A stretch of DNA of 64,000 nucleotides from Artocarpus heterophyllus (lineage: Eukaryota; Streptophyta; Magnoliopsida; Rosales; Moraceae). The DNA lies in NCBI GenBank assembly GCA_025403435.1, contig JAJQZP010000045.1, positions 62,001 to 126,000 on the forward strand, written 5' to 3'. Both the position numbers and the translations under genes were made by a program. Of the stretch, positions 39,310 through 50,300 are shown piece by piece (positions within the stretch are counted from its first letter, which is position 1; each line of letters opens with the position of its first letter). Below the pieces are notes generated by a model, which saw only the letters and a program-made list of their open reading frames with translations, was not told the origin of the DNA and made no database searches.

Positions 39310-40343
39310 CAAGGATTGAAAAATTAACATTTTCGTCGATATTTCTGTCAACATTTTTGTATTTTCAAAGTATCGATATGGAAACAAGAGTGTCATATTT
39401 CTTTCAAAAAATATTTAGAAATTTCTATTAAAATTTTCACAAATATTGATATTTTCATGAAAATATTGATTTCTTATGAAAATTGTAGTGTAAAATGATA
39501 AAATATCTAAAAATTTTATAGAAATTTTCTCAAAAATATTGGCAAAATCTCGACAAAAAATCCAAACTTTATATGTAATTTTTTAAATTACTTTGAAATA
39601 AAATTCAAGTTATTTCTATTTACTTTTTAAATACAGTCTTTTATAAATTTACTTTTCAACGTTATAAATCAAACTTTTAATTTATTATGTATACTAAAAC
39701 ATATGATTCAAAATATCAACACTAATTTTAAAGTCACTAGCAATTACAATAGGAGTTGTCTTTATAATGAACATGGTAGATACGACATCTTCAACTATGC
39801 ACCTTCACAATTTTCAAATAAAGTTCAAAGCTCAAGTAATTAGGTTAACTCATAATTTGCTATACATGAAGAGGTAGTAGGTAGAGATCGAGAGACATAT
39901 GCATGACATGTTCAGAATTATATAAGAAACTATTCAAACTTCATGTCTTGGTATCCATTTTATTTGAACCAATAAGGTATTTGAAATACCTTTGAACCTC
40001 CTAGAAGCTTTTTATGATAAGAAACTCTAGATATAAAGGACATGCATTAGTTGACTTTTAACTTATTTACTTAATTTGAGATTGTGTGCTTATCATTAAT
40101 CATATTGTGATCATTTTTTTATAATTTATATTCATCACATACTTAGTAATTTGGTTTAAAAAATCATCTAAACTATGTATTATTAAAAATTTTAGAGTTT
40201 CTTAAAGTCTCATTTAAAAATAAAGTGGTTTAAGATGATTTTTTGTATTTTATGACAATTTCTATCGATTTCGATATTTCTGTTGATATTTTTCTAAAAT
40301 TTAATTGTTAACATTTCCGTCGATAGTGATATTTTCATCGTTG
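39310..40343. mobile_element. Non-autonomous hAT transposon (hAT-3), 1034 bp
   Basis: Left end CAAGGATTGAAAAATTAACA; right end, reverse-complemented, CAACGATGAAAATATCACTA: Ac-like CARGGATGAAA termini. Flanking 8-bp duplications GTAGTACT (39302-39309) and GTAGTGCT (40344-40351) agree at 7 of 8. Both ends are dense in TCGATATTT/GTCGATA words. No transposase ORF. Confidence 0.87.
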
Positions 40344-40351
40344 GTAGTGCT

Positions 40352-41517
40352 AGAGACAATATAATCTCAATTTTTAACTAATTTTCAATTACCATATTTT
40401 TGTTGACATATGCAATTTCTTATTATCTTTTCACCCAATCATACTATAAGCCTTCATATGCTACAATAGTTTAAAAAATAGTTTGCACCATTCATTGATT
40501 TCTTCTCCAAAACACAAGATTAGTTTAGTTTTAGTCAAATTTAATTCTTGAAGAGTAAGTTATATATAGGGATTCCTACCATAAAAAACCTCCACAAAAC
40601 AAAATTTTTAAAGGTGCATTTGGTTTCTAGGTTCGCGTGAATGTGAACCCACGAGCGTGGATCAAACTAGTTTTTAGATTTGTAATTGATGGAGATGGTT
40701 CTGAACATGATGTGAGTCTATCCAAAACCGGACTTTAAAACTTACCTCCTTCACATGATTTGAACTTATTTGCTACAACAAAACCAAAGTTTTATTTTTA
40801 TTTGTTTTTTCACAATTCTCATGATATCGAAACACCAGTTTTCTGATTTAATGTTTTATTATTGTTTAAATATTACATGTATAGTCAAACACCAATTCTT
40901 ATTGTATTTAGGTCTATTTAGTATGCGAGTTAAAATTGGTTTGCTACGATTACTATCCCACTAAAATGTTTTCTTGGTAGCACAGTGGGATCCCAATATC
41001 GATTTCCTAGGCATGCTTGACCTATTCAGAAACTAAAGCTACTTTTTCTCTTTTACTACACCAAACCACCCACGAACTTTCACCCTTTTTAGTTTAAATA
41101 GCCCTGATCGACGATGCACACGGATGTCCCTTCCTCTCTCTTGGCCAACCTATTCTTGTGCAGTAACCATTCTTTCCTTAAGAGTTTCGCGTTTTCCCTC
41201 TTTAGTGGCATCGTATAGTAAGGAAAAAATAGAACTTCTTCAACACCCTGTCATCTAGGACAAAGAGGTAAACATTGTTCTTGATCTCGATTTGCACTAG
41301 TGTTGAATAAGACTAGACCTGAATGTCTTTAAGGAAAGCAAAAGCACGTCAAGCAGTTTCTGACTTGGTCTTTAAATCGTAAGTTTCATCTCGTTCCTAG
41401 CTTTCCTTAGTGACTGGCGTCATTGGTTGTGGCTTTTGAACCTTATCATTTGAATTACTGGTTTTTGATCTATGTAGTCTGAACGATAGTCTTGAATTAA
41501 CGTTTAGGAGTTAGTTT
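40352..41517. other. Intergenic DNA with a leader-like GC-richer block
   Basis: Around 41087 a TTTAAATA motif is followed by a GC-richer, stop-rich stretch to about 41270 ending AAAGAG then GTAAAC, a possible splice donor. This resembles a promoter plus untranslated first exon, or an LTR/leader remnant. No coding frame was recognised. Confidence 0.3.
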
Positions 41518-41520
41518 AGG

Positions 41521-41665
41521 AAGCATGTTGAAATAATAAATTCCAACTGCTACAATGAAAAGTTCTCATATGCTACAATGAAAAGTAAAAGTTTACTACA
41601 GTATAAAGTTCTCGCATGCTACAATGTTTAAGTTTTAATTTTAAGTTTCAATATGTTTTTCAAAC
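41521..41665. repeat. Tourist-like MITE (CTGTAGCATG family), degenerate
   Basis: Core AAAGTTCTCGCATGCTACAAT with inverted edges GCATGTTGAAATAAT and ATGTTTTTCAAACG. Confidence 0.5.
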
Positions 41666-41717
41666 GAATTGTAGAATATAAAGGTCTCAACAAGAAGTAA
41701 AATATTATATTAGAATA

Positions 41718-41910
41718 GCATTGTTTAGATGGTATAAGAATTATGAGTAAACTAATAGAGTTTTTAGGAGAATAGTTTAAATCTTCAGTTTGAGTTTGAT
41801 AACTGTAGCATATAAGAACTTTACATTATAATTTTTTATAGTAACATGTGAGAGCTTTACGATATTTATAGTTCAAATTATTGATTTGAACTATTTTTCT
41901 AAACACTCTA
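41718..41910. repeat. Tourist-like MITE (CTGTAGCATG family), degenerate
   Basis: Left edge CATTGTTTAGATGG; right edge TCTAAACACTC. The core has TGTAGCATATAAGAACTTTA and AACATGTGAGAGCTTTACG. Confidence 0.65.
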
Positions 41911-42519
41911 TAAAAGTATCATGGGTTTAAATAGTCAAACTGTTCAAACTAAAAGAATTTAAGAAACACAAAGTTCTCAAAACTAAAAATTTTGTCCATT
42001 TTAAGTTATTTTTATAGTTTTAAAATTTTATTTATTTTATTTACCAAATGTCAATTTAACTTGAACCCATGAGTTCAAACCGTGGTAACCACAAACCAAC
42101 GTCACCAAAATGGAAGTTCATTTCGTGTTTATGTATTTTTCCCTTGGCATTTGGTGAGTGTTTGAAAAGAAGTGAAACTTGGAGCGAAACCAAAAAACCA
42201 TACGTGGGACTTTTATGTTACAATTATTGGTTCCAATTTACTTTCCGTGTGAAACTCCTTAGAATGTATATGAAAATAATAATTTTATAGAAATAAAAGC
42301 TCAAGAAGATGCAGGGTCATTTCATGCAGTATCCGTACTCTGAATGTCACTGTCACCCAATTAATGCCTTCTATCTCTATCTCTCTCTCACTCTGTCACT
42401 GTGTATGATGCTTGTTCAATAAATCTTAAAATCCCGCTGTCTTCTTCTTGGAGGGAGAGGACATATACTCATTAAATGCTCCACTGAACACACACTCTCT
42501 CTCTTACCAGCCAGATACA
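41911..42519. other. Intergenic DNA
   Basis: No gene recognised. A short open frame at 42069-42290 has no known motif. CT-rich microsatellite-like runs lie near 42371-42391 and 42490-42505. Confidence 0.4.
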
Positions 42520-42667
42520 CTTTGTATTTGCATAATAATTATCTGTATTTTTAACTATAAATAATATAAATTTTTTTTATATTATAACTATAACATAAAA
42601 ATTTCGTATATTATATATTACCATAAAAATAATTTTAACCAATAATTTTTAATATCTTTTTAAACAC
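42520..42667. repeat. Tourist-like MITE, strongly degenerate copy
   Basis: Left edge CACTTTGTATTTGC; right edge TTTTTAAACACCAAACAC. AT-rich core with TAACTATAACATAAAAATTT, similar in layout to the other copies. Confidence 0.35.
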
Positions 42668-42779
42668 CAAACACATTAGGAATTGCAAACCTCAAAACAA
42701 AAGCCCCAGCATCTATGAGTCTCTTCCATTGTTTGGACAAGATTTTCCTTTCAATGGTGATTCAATTTAATTTTGATAT

Positions 42780-43325
42780 TACGATTAGTTTGATAAATAG
42801 ATTTAAATTAATGATTTGATTTAATTTAGTATAATTTAAATTATAATTTAAGTTAATGATTTGAATTGTTATCTAAATTGGTGTTTAGATGTACATTAGG
42901 TTTTAATCTGAATATATAATAAAATTGAAATTTATGTTTAGAGAGGTAGTGAAAATAGTTTTTCATTTATTAACAAATCTAATAAAATCTTAATGTAATG
43001 ATCTTAAAAAACATGCGATATGGATTTTAATTTATTCCCCTCTTTACTAACAACACAATAAAAAAAGAATCATCTCAATTAGATATCAAATAAAAAAATT
43101 ATGATTTTTTTCCTCAAATATAAGAGAGAGAATTTTAGTTTGTATATAGCAGAGATATCAGAGTATCAAAAGTTTAAGGGGATGTGAACTCTTAAAACTT
43201 AAATTCGTGATACTCAAAAGATTCAAATTTTAAGAAAAATAAACACATATTTAAAGAATTTTTAATACTTAAATTTAAATTTGAGTATATTGAATTTAAT
43301 TCGTTTAGTTCATAGATTTAAATAA
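42780..43325. repeat. Tourist-like MITE, long family, copy 2 (inverted)
   Basis: The reverse complement aligns with 4962-5484 over most of its length. Matching blocks include AGATCATTA...TTAATAAAT, ACCTCTCTAAACATAAATTT and ATGTACATCTAAA. No coding capacity. Confidence 0.65.
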
Positions 43326-43851
43326 AAATTTAAATTTTTATAAAAAAAATACTGTAACAAAATAATTTAAGTTGTGATTAAAACTACAAACCAACTGCAT
43401 TTTATAATATTCGAAACAAATCTACTTATATACTCTCAAAAATTATTAAAAATTAAAAATATAAAAGAAGAACATTTATTGCAAATGACAGCTTTAGACA
43501 ACCTTCTCTTTCTTATTTACTCTCCACAGTAGTGCCGGATTGCTGATCCCACACAACAATTATTATTATTATTATTATTGCGATTGCTATTGCATTTCAG
43601 ATTATTTTCCTAGTCCCCAGTATGCATAACGTGTGTGTGTGTGGATATATATATATATATATTCAAGCATTCATTGTATATATCATAACTTGTCAAAGCC
43701 TTTATTAACTTCTTTTCTTTCTCTCAGGTCGCTCTCTCCAATAGAGAGCCGTGGACAGCTTTAAATTCGTGGTTCTGAGGGAACTTTAATTGTTGTTGAA
43801 GTAGGCTTTCGGTAATTAAAGCAGGGATAACAAGGAGACAGTGGGGGGGGG

Positions 43852-43883
<32 letters not shown>

Positions 43884-43886
43884 AAT
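43326..43886 (+). promoter_or_regulatory. Upstream region and 5' leader of the MYB17-type gene
   Basis: Contains (ATT)n at 43560-43579, (GT)n then (AT)n at 43631-43662 where a TATA element could lie, a G-run, and a (GA)n tract at 43852-43879 that ends seven bases before the ATG. A purine-rich leader just before the start codon suggests the GA tract is transcribed. The transcription start is not determined. Confidence 0.5.
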
Positions 43887-46664
43887 ATGAAAAGAGTACC
43901 ATGTTGTGACAAGAGGGGTTTGAAGAAAGGGCCTTGGACTGCTGAGGAGGATGAGATTCTCGTTAATTACATCAACAAGAATAATGGCCATGGAAGCTGG
44001 CGTTCTCTACCTAAGCTTGCAGGTTCTCATCACTCACACATGCGCGCGCGCGCGCGCACACACACACATATATGTGTGTGTATATATATAGCTCAAAAAA
44101 ATTGTTAATTCTTCTTCTTTTTCTCTACGGTGGATCTTTGGTTAGTTATTCTGAAAGCATGACATGCTTTTTGAAAAGTAAAAAGAGTTTGATTTGGAGG
44201 GTTTTTGTAAAATTCTGTGAGAGTAAAGACAAGAAGCTTTAAAATTGAAAGGAGGACCTCCAAATGTGGTAACTCAACACCATGTAAGAAGTACATGGCT
44301 TTTTGTTATGACTTCTTCTTAGTACTGAATCAGTCAGCTGAATCATGTGTCTTGATATCAGTTTTGGGTGACTATACATGTTGCATGGAGCATGTATGTA
44401 TGTATGTATGTATGTAAGTATATATGGTGATTATCATAGCTAGGGTTTTGTTCAGCTCTTTAAAGCTCTTGAATCATTTAGTGCTAGGCTTATGGTTTTG
44501 TATTGCATTGTACCTTTTTTTTTTGGTCGAAGATTTTTGCACTATACTTGAACCCTGTTATTTTCTAATCATATCTTAATTTTCGTTTTTTTTCCTTGTT
44601 TCTTGTTTACCTATCTAGTGAAACTTGCTTTTAACACCGGAAGAACCCCTTTCGAATTAGCTAGAGGAAAACCCAGATACAGAATTAGGATATTTATGTC
44701 CTTATAAAGTGAGAAAAGGGTTACTTTAAATGACTATTTTAATTACCAAGAAAATGGCTTTTTCATTTTTGAGCTGCATATCTTACTTTATTTATTAGAT
44801 GGCTTTGCTTTGGTTCAAAAGTGCTACATGGTACCAGATATTGTTCTTTGTTCATCTTTTTTATGTTATTTTTTGCATATCGTTTACAGAATACTTACCA
44901 CTTTATTAAGTTTTTTGATTAATGTGTCCTTTTCGATTAACAATTTGCTAATTCGTTCCAACTAATTGTCACATTTAATTCAACTTTTTTTTCTTAATAA
45001 CATTGTTACAATTTAATTTCTCTTCTGTTTATGTTTAGGTCTCCTTCGGTGTGGGAAGAGCTGCAGGCTTAGGTGGACAAACTATCTGAGACCAGACATT
45101 AAACGAGGACCTTTTACTCAGGACGAAGAGAAGCTCATCATACAGCTTCATGGCATGCTTGGAAATAGGTACTTTTTCTTAATAAAAAAATTAGGTACTC
45201 TGTAAAGATAATTATTAATTGTTCAAACATAATTATGATCTCCACGTGTTCTATAATGTGGTCAAACCTGAACTTATTGTGAAAAATATTTTTCAACCCG
45301 ATAGGTTAAAACTCCAGTCATAAAATAAAACTCTAGTCATATAACTGGAGGTCTTAGTATAACATGAAATGTATTCTTTAAGCTAAACCTACTGTTTTTT
45401 TTTTAGTAATAAGGATATTAAATAGGCTTACTCGCACGTTTGCTTACACCACAAATGTACTTGCGAATTTAGTGTAATGTTAACGGTGTATGAAGCAGCT
45501 GCAACATTGTTACAAGGCGGTGGGGTCAATATAAATTAGGTGGAGATGCATTAGGATTAATTAAAAAAAAAAGATAGTAGGAAAATATATTTATAAACCG
45601 TCAAATTACGTCAAAATCATATTAATTTCAAAAAACTATGGTAATTAATTAGACTTTCTAATGGCCATTAAAAACCATACTCTACTACAGAATTCTTCAA
45701 ATAGGGCCATCAAATTTCTCCTTGAATAAAAGAGAAACAATAAAAGATAAATTTAAACAACCCACGTACAAGTCTCTGTACACTGTCAAGTGCCTTAGAA
45801 TTCCAAGCTGACTGTCTCCAATATTACTTTAAAGCACCATATTTGTTCTCCATCAATGCTAGACTTAAACTATTTTTCCTTGACAAGACGGGCATTTAAA
45901 GTATCAAGCAGTTGAAATCTTTACATTATAGAATGACATTATTATAAACGATTTTCAGGTGGGCCGCTATAGCTTCTCAACTACCAGGAAGAACTGACAA
46001 TGAGATCAAGAACTTATGGAATACCCACCTCAAGAAACGCCTTCTTTGCTTGGGAATTGACCCACTAACACACGAGCCCCTCACGTCTCATCACTATCCC
46101 ACAGCAAAATCCTCGCCTGCATCTCCATCCACTCGCCACATGGCACAGTGGGAGAGTGCTAGGCTTGAAGCTGAAGCTCGCCTCTCGAGGGAATCGTCGC
46201 TCTTCAGTCCTCAACCTCATACCAAAGCCAATTCTGACCTCTTTCTACGCCTATGGAACTCTGAAGTAGGGGACTCGTTCCGAAAGCTTAGTAAATTTAG
46301 CGACAAAATGGCAAGCCAAAGCAGCCCAATTTCTAAAACTTCTTTGTCGACAAAATGTGGCTCGGTTTCAGCCTTGACAACGGAAGGTGACCCCAATACG
46401 GCAGAGTTGGAAACCGTAATTGGAAGCCAAGTTGAAGAAATGGATTACTGCAAGAGCTGCAAGTGTAATGGTGAAGATTTCATGGCTGCAGGCTCAGATT
46501 CCTCAAGCTCGGACAACATGGAAGATTCATCGGACACTGCATTGCAGCTGCTGTTGGATTTCCCCATCAACAACGATATGAGCTTCTTGGAAGGGAACTG
46601 TAGTGACTATGCTGCAGCCGCTGACCATATGCTGTCGGGAAGTTCTTTCATCTGTCCTTTATGA
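43887..46664 (+). CDS. MYB17: R2R3-MYB transcription factor, MYB17 (LMI2) type
   Basis: Three exons: 43887-44022, 45039-45168 and 45959-46664 (972 nt, 323 residues), with GT-AG introns at the conserved R2R3-MYB positions. R2 starts [19 protein letters not shown]3 includes [20 protein letters not shown] then [20 protein letters not shown]. The C-terminal half carries [20 protein letters not shown] and [20 protein letters not shown] recognise both as markers of Arabidopsis MYB17, a subgroup 9 relative of MYB16/MYB106. MYB17/LMI2 acts downstream of LEAFY in the floral-meristem transition; that role is inferred here. One oddity: 20 residues, not 19, separate the first two R2 tryptophans (an Asn-Asn where relatives have one Asn). 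No frame damage; the gene looks functional. It converges with the remorin gene. Confidence 0.95.
44042..44090. repeat. Compound microsatellite (GC)n(AC)n(AT)n(GT)n(AT)n in MYB17 intron 1
   Basis: Alternating purine-pyrimidine run starting 20 bases after the donor of intron 1. It could adopt Z-DNA or hairpin structure and is likely length-polymorphic. Confidence 0.9.
44392..44416. repeat. (ATGT)n microsatellite in MYB17 intron 1
   Basis: About six uninterrupted ATGT units. Confidence 0.9.
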
Positions 46665-47394
46665 AGCTAGGCTAGTTAGACCATGTTTTGGGGTTTATCA
46701 GTTGTTTTTGTTTTGGTTGAAGCGGGTAAAGTTTGCAAATTTAAGCTGTCAAGTGAGAAGGGGTTTGCTAGGTTTTTAGTATTTGGGGTCTAGTGAGGAG
46801 AAGGCAGTGCAGTTTATCATTTTCCAGGGTTGATCTGTTTATCAAACCAACTTTTTTTTTTTTTCGTTTTTCTGGAATTTCGGGTGGGAGGGTTTGAACT
46901 CCACAAAGTCAGTCTCATGTATAGAAGACTTAATATATGTAGTATATAATATTTCTTGACTTTAATCTTAGAATCCAACTACGTTTTAATATCTCAAATT
47001 CAATCTTGATGAGATGAGATGAAAGCTCATTTTGACTTTATTGTTAGTGTTGACCCTGATCATCACCATTCAAGGACTCTTCTATGACAGAAAAACATAA
47101 AGCAGAAACCAAGGTCTAAGTAAAAGAAACAATGAGAAAAATATTCATCCCCTTGCAAGATAATTTGTGTAATTTGTTAAAGCATATCTGAAAAGAACAT
47201 AATGAAAAGAAGAGGGGGAAATAAACAAAAACGTGTTTTCTGCACAAACTTGGGAGGATAATGAACTAAGTTTTTGACTCCCCATTTGACCATTTTCACA
47301 CAAAAAGAAACAGACAACCAAGGAAAGTATACTGTATACACACCAAAAGAAGGAGATTCAAACGATGTCCGAAGAAGGTAAGAAAGAAGAGAGT
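46665..47394. other. Convergent 3' ends of MYB17 and remorin
   Basis: MYB17 (+) stops at 46664 and the remorin frame (-) stops at 47395, so both 3' UTRs must fit in about 730 bases. AATAAA-like signals are not decisive. A poly-T run lies at 46852-46864. No other gene recognised. Confidence 0.7.
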
Positions 47395-50300
47395 TTAGAA
47401 ACAGCCAAGAAATTTCTTTGGGGTTGTCCCAGTGGCACGGTATTTTGCCCCAATCTCCTCCGCTTTGAGCAATTCTTCCCCGCGAATGGCTTCAACCACT
47501 GCCCTTTTCTCTTCTGCCTCCTTGTGAATTAAAGCCACTTTGTTCTTCATTTTCTCTGCATATTCTGCCTTTTTCTTCTCTAATTCCTCCTGTTAATTTT
47601 TGAACTGGTTAGAGTTGTATCTTAAGTATGAGCTTGCCCTAAATATATGTCACATATTTCCATTGTGGGATAGCAAATGGTTTTTTTAGCCCTTCTTTTT
47701 TTCACGTGTGCACCCTGAACTTAACCATATTTGCAGCTTAGGTTCTGCACTTCAAAATTTTGATAAATGGGACCTTAAATTTAAAATCCATTACAATTTT
47801 GTTCTAATAGTTGAGGGACGTAAATTAATTTATGAAACTGCCTCAAAATTTTGCACAAGTTACCCCAAAATATTTTGTTGGTTGGCAATGCATTCAGAAC
47901 CCTACTTGTTGTCCTTTACTTGAAGTTCATTATCCATTGAACTCCATTGTCAAATTTAAGATCCTAAATGTCAAAATTAAAAGTTCGAAAACAACAAAAG
48001 TTTAGAGTATATTGGTGTAAATTTCCCTAACAAATAAATTAGCAAGAAAATTTCCCTTCCACGGTAAATAATTCCAATCAGGTTACGAGTCAAATTACAC
48101 AGAAAAGCAAATAAAAATGTGTAATTAAGGGTAAAAAAAATCTGTATCTAAAACTGATCAAACAATAATATAAGTACCTCTTTTTTCTTCAGCTTGGCTT
48201 CAAGAGCCGCTTTCTTGCTGTTTTCCCATGCATTAACATTTGAAAGTTTCTTCTGAGCCCTGTTTATGACACGTTTGGTCAACTTGTTTCATTCTTAGCG
48301 ATCAAATCCTTTCCACGCAATAAGTACAAAGCTAACTCCAAAACCATATGAAAAATATGTTATACAAGCTTAACTTTCCTTTTCACGCAGCATTGTTACA
48401 GCGAATTAACTACAAAAACTCTTTTTTTTTTTAACGTTCAATTTAGAAAAAAGTTAGAATGCAATTTTAAACGATTCAATTCTTGGCATATTGTACAGGG
48501 GCGGAGTCATTATTATTATTTTTTTAAACGCGTAAGTTAAACCAAAATTTTAAAGAAATAAACTGTTTAATTCTATAAATTTTTCTTTTAAAACTCTTGA
48601 TTTTTTTTTCACTTTTTTTCTAATCTATTTTTTTGCCTCTTATTCCTTCTTTCAAATGAACCAAACCTATAATAGAGTTTAATTCACTCTTTAAAATTTA
48701 TATATTCAAAATGATGAATTTCTATAGTAGTATAGTCAATTTTCTCTTTTATTAAGCTTTTAAGTTTGAATTTTTAGTAGACTTGTAGTGTGTTTGACAA
48801 GCATGATTAGAACTAACTTTTTAGTTAAGGAATAATATAGAGTTCTCGCATGCTACAGTAAAAAGTAAAAAGCAAAAAGTTACTATAGTGTAAAAGCTCC
48901 CACATGTTACAGTGTTTTGAACCAAAAAATTGGTTCTAACTATACTTGTTAAACACCTTATTAGAAGTCAACATTTAAGATATGACCTAAACATTTAAAA
49001 AGATTTATAAAATATGAGTATATATAGAATTAAAATTTGGGATGTAATATAAAATATTTTTAAAACATATGTGAAAACCTCTAATTAAAAACTTTCAAGG
49101 AACAAATTGAGGGTAAATGTGCAAGAAAATCTTTTTGAAAGGTCAAACTATAAAAGAGCCTGTTGGGCCTAGGGAAGGTGCAGCTGCCCCCTAGGCCTTA
49201 AGTAGCTCCACCCTTGAGAACTATAAAGTATTTGAAAAAATAGTTTAAACCATTAATTTAAATTAAAAAATTATAGTATATGAGAGCTTACATTGTTTAT
49301 GTTTCAAACCAACTTGTTCAAACACCCTACTAATATATACGGGACGATGTAAGGTGCCTGTTGATTTGATTTTATTTTACTTTATTTTAAGCTTGGCATG
49401 GCTTGCTTTAATCTTCTTTTTTTTTTTTTTTTTTGGTCAGTAGTGCAAGTGTGTGTACACGTGGTTTGATGTTATTTATTTATTTATTCATTCATTCTTT
49501 GTGTCATTTGAAGAAGAATTGATGTGTGTGTATTTTGTTTTTTTCATTCTCTTTTATTGAGACAATTTGAGAAATTTTACCTATGTGGTATTGTTTTTCA
49601 ATTTTATTACTTTTATGAGAAAGTTTCACACAAAGCACTTTCATTGAATATAAAGACACTATTGTTTTCAAGTATTTTGAGTTAAAATTAGACAAATATG
49701 TTATCTAAGAGTATTTTGATCTTTTTAGGGAGAAATGATATCGATCAAAGGGAGAAAATTTTTTTAAAACATAACAGTGGTGGTAAAAGAGTGCTATATC
49801 ACCTAATTAATTTAGTGAGGCAATGGGGCTTAAGGTAAAAAATTGACCAATAAATTATTCGGAAATTGTTATAAATAGTAGTTATCTAAAAGTATTGTAA
49901 GTAAATAGAATGTTTTGTAAATATTTATAGTAAATAATATATTTATATGTAAATTATAAATTCTTTACCCTTTATTTATAGTGTAAATAATTCTTATTTA
50001 CATCATAAAAAGATTTAAGGTGTAAATAATTTATTTGCCTTCTCATTTAGTGTATATAATTCTAAATTACATAGTAAATAAATTATTTATATTGTAAATC
50101 TGTTATGTACTATATATATTTTCAAAAGTTGCTATTACTTTAAAAAAGTTTCAAGAATCTATTATTTCCCTCCTTCTTCCTAGATTATTTAGACTTGGAC
50201 CATTAGATTATTTGAACTTGGGCTGCATTGATTGATTATTATTATTATTTTTTTTAGAAATAATTGGTTTAGTGAGAATGAGAACAAAATGAGAATATAA

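Noticed and set aside
43724..43991. Minus-strand frames rich in Leu-Ser repeats
   Set aside because: Produced by the (GA)n tract read in antisense next to MYB17 exon 1.
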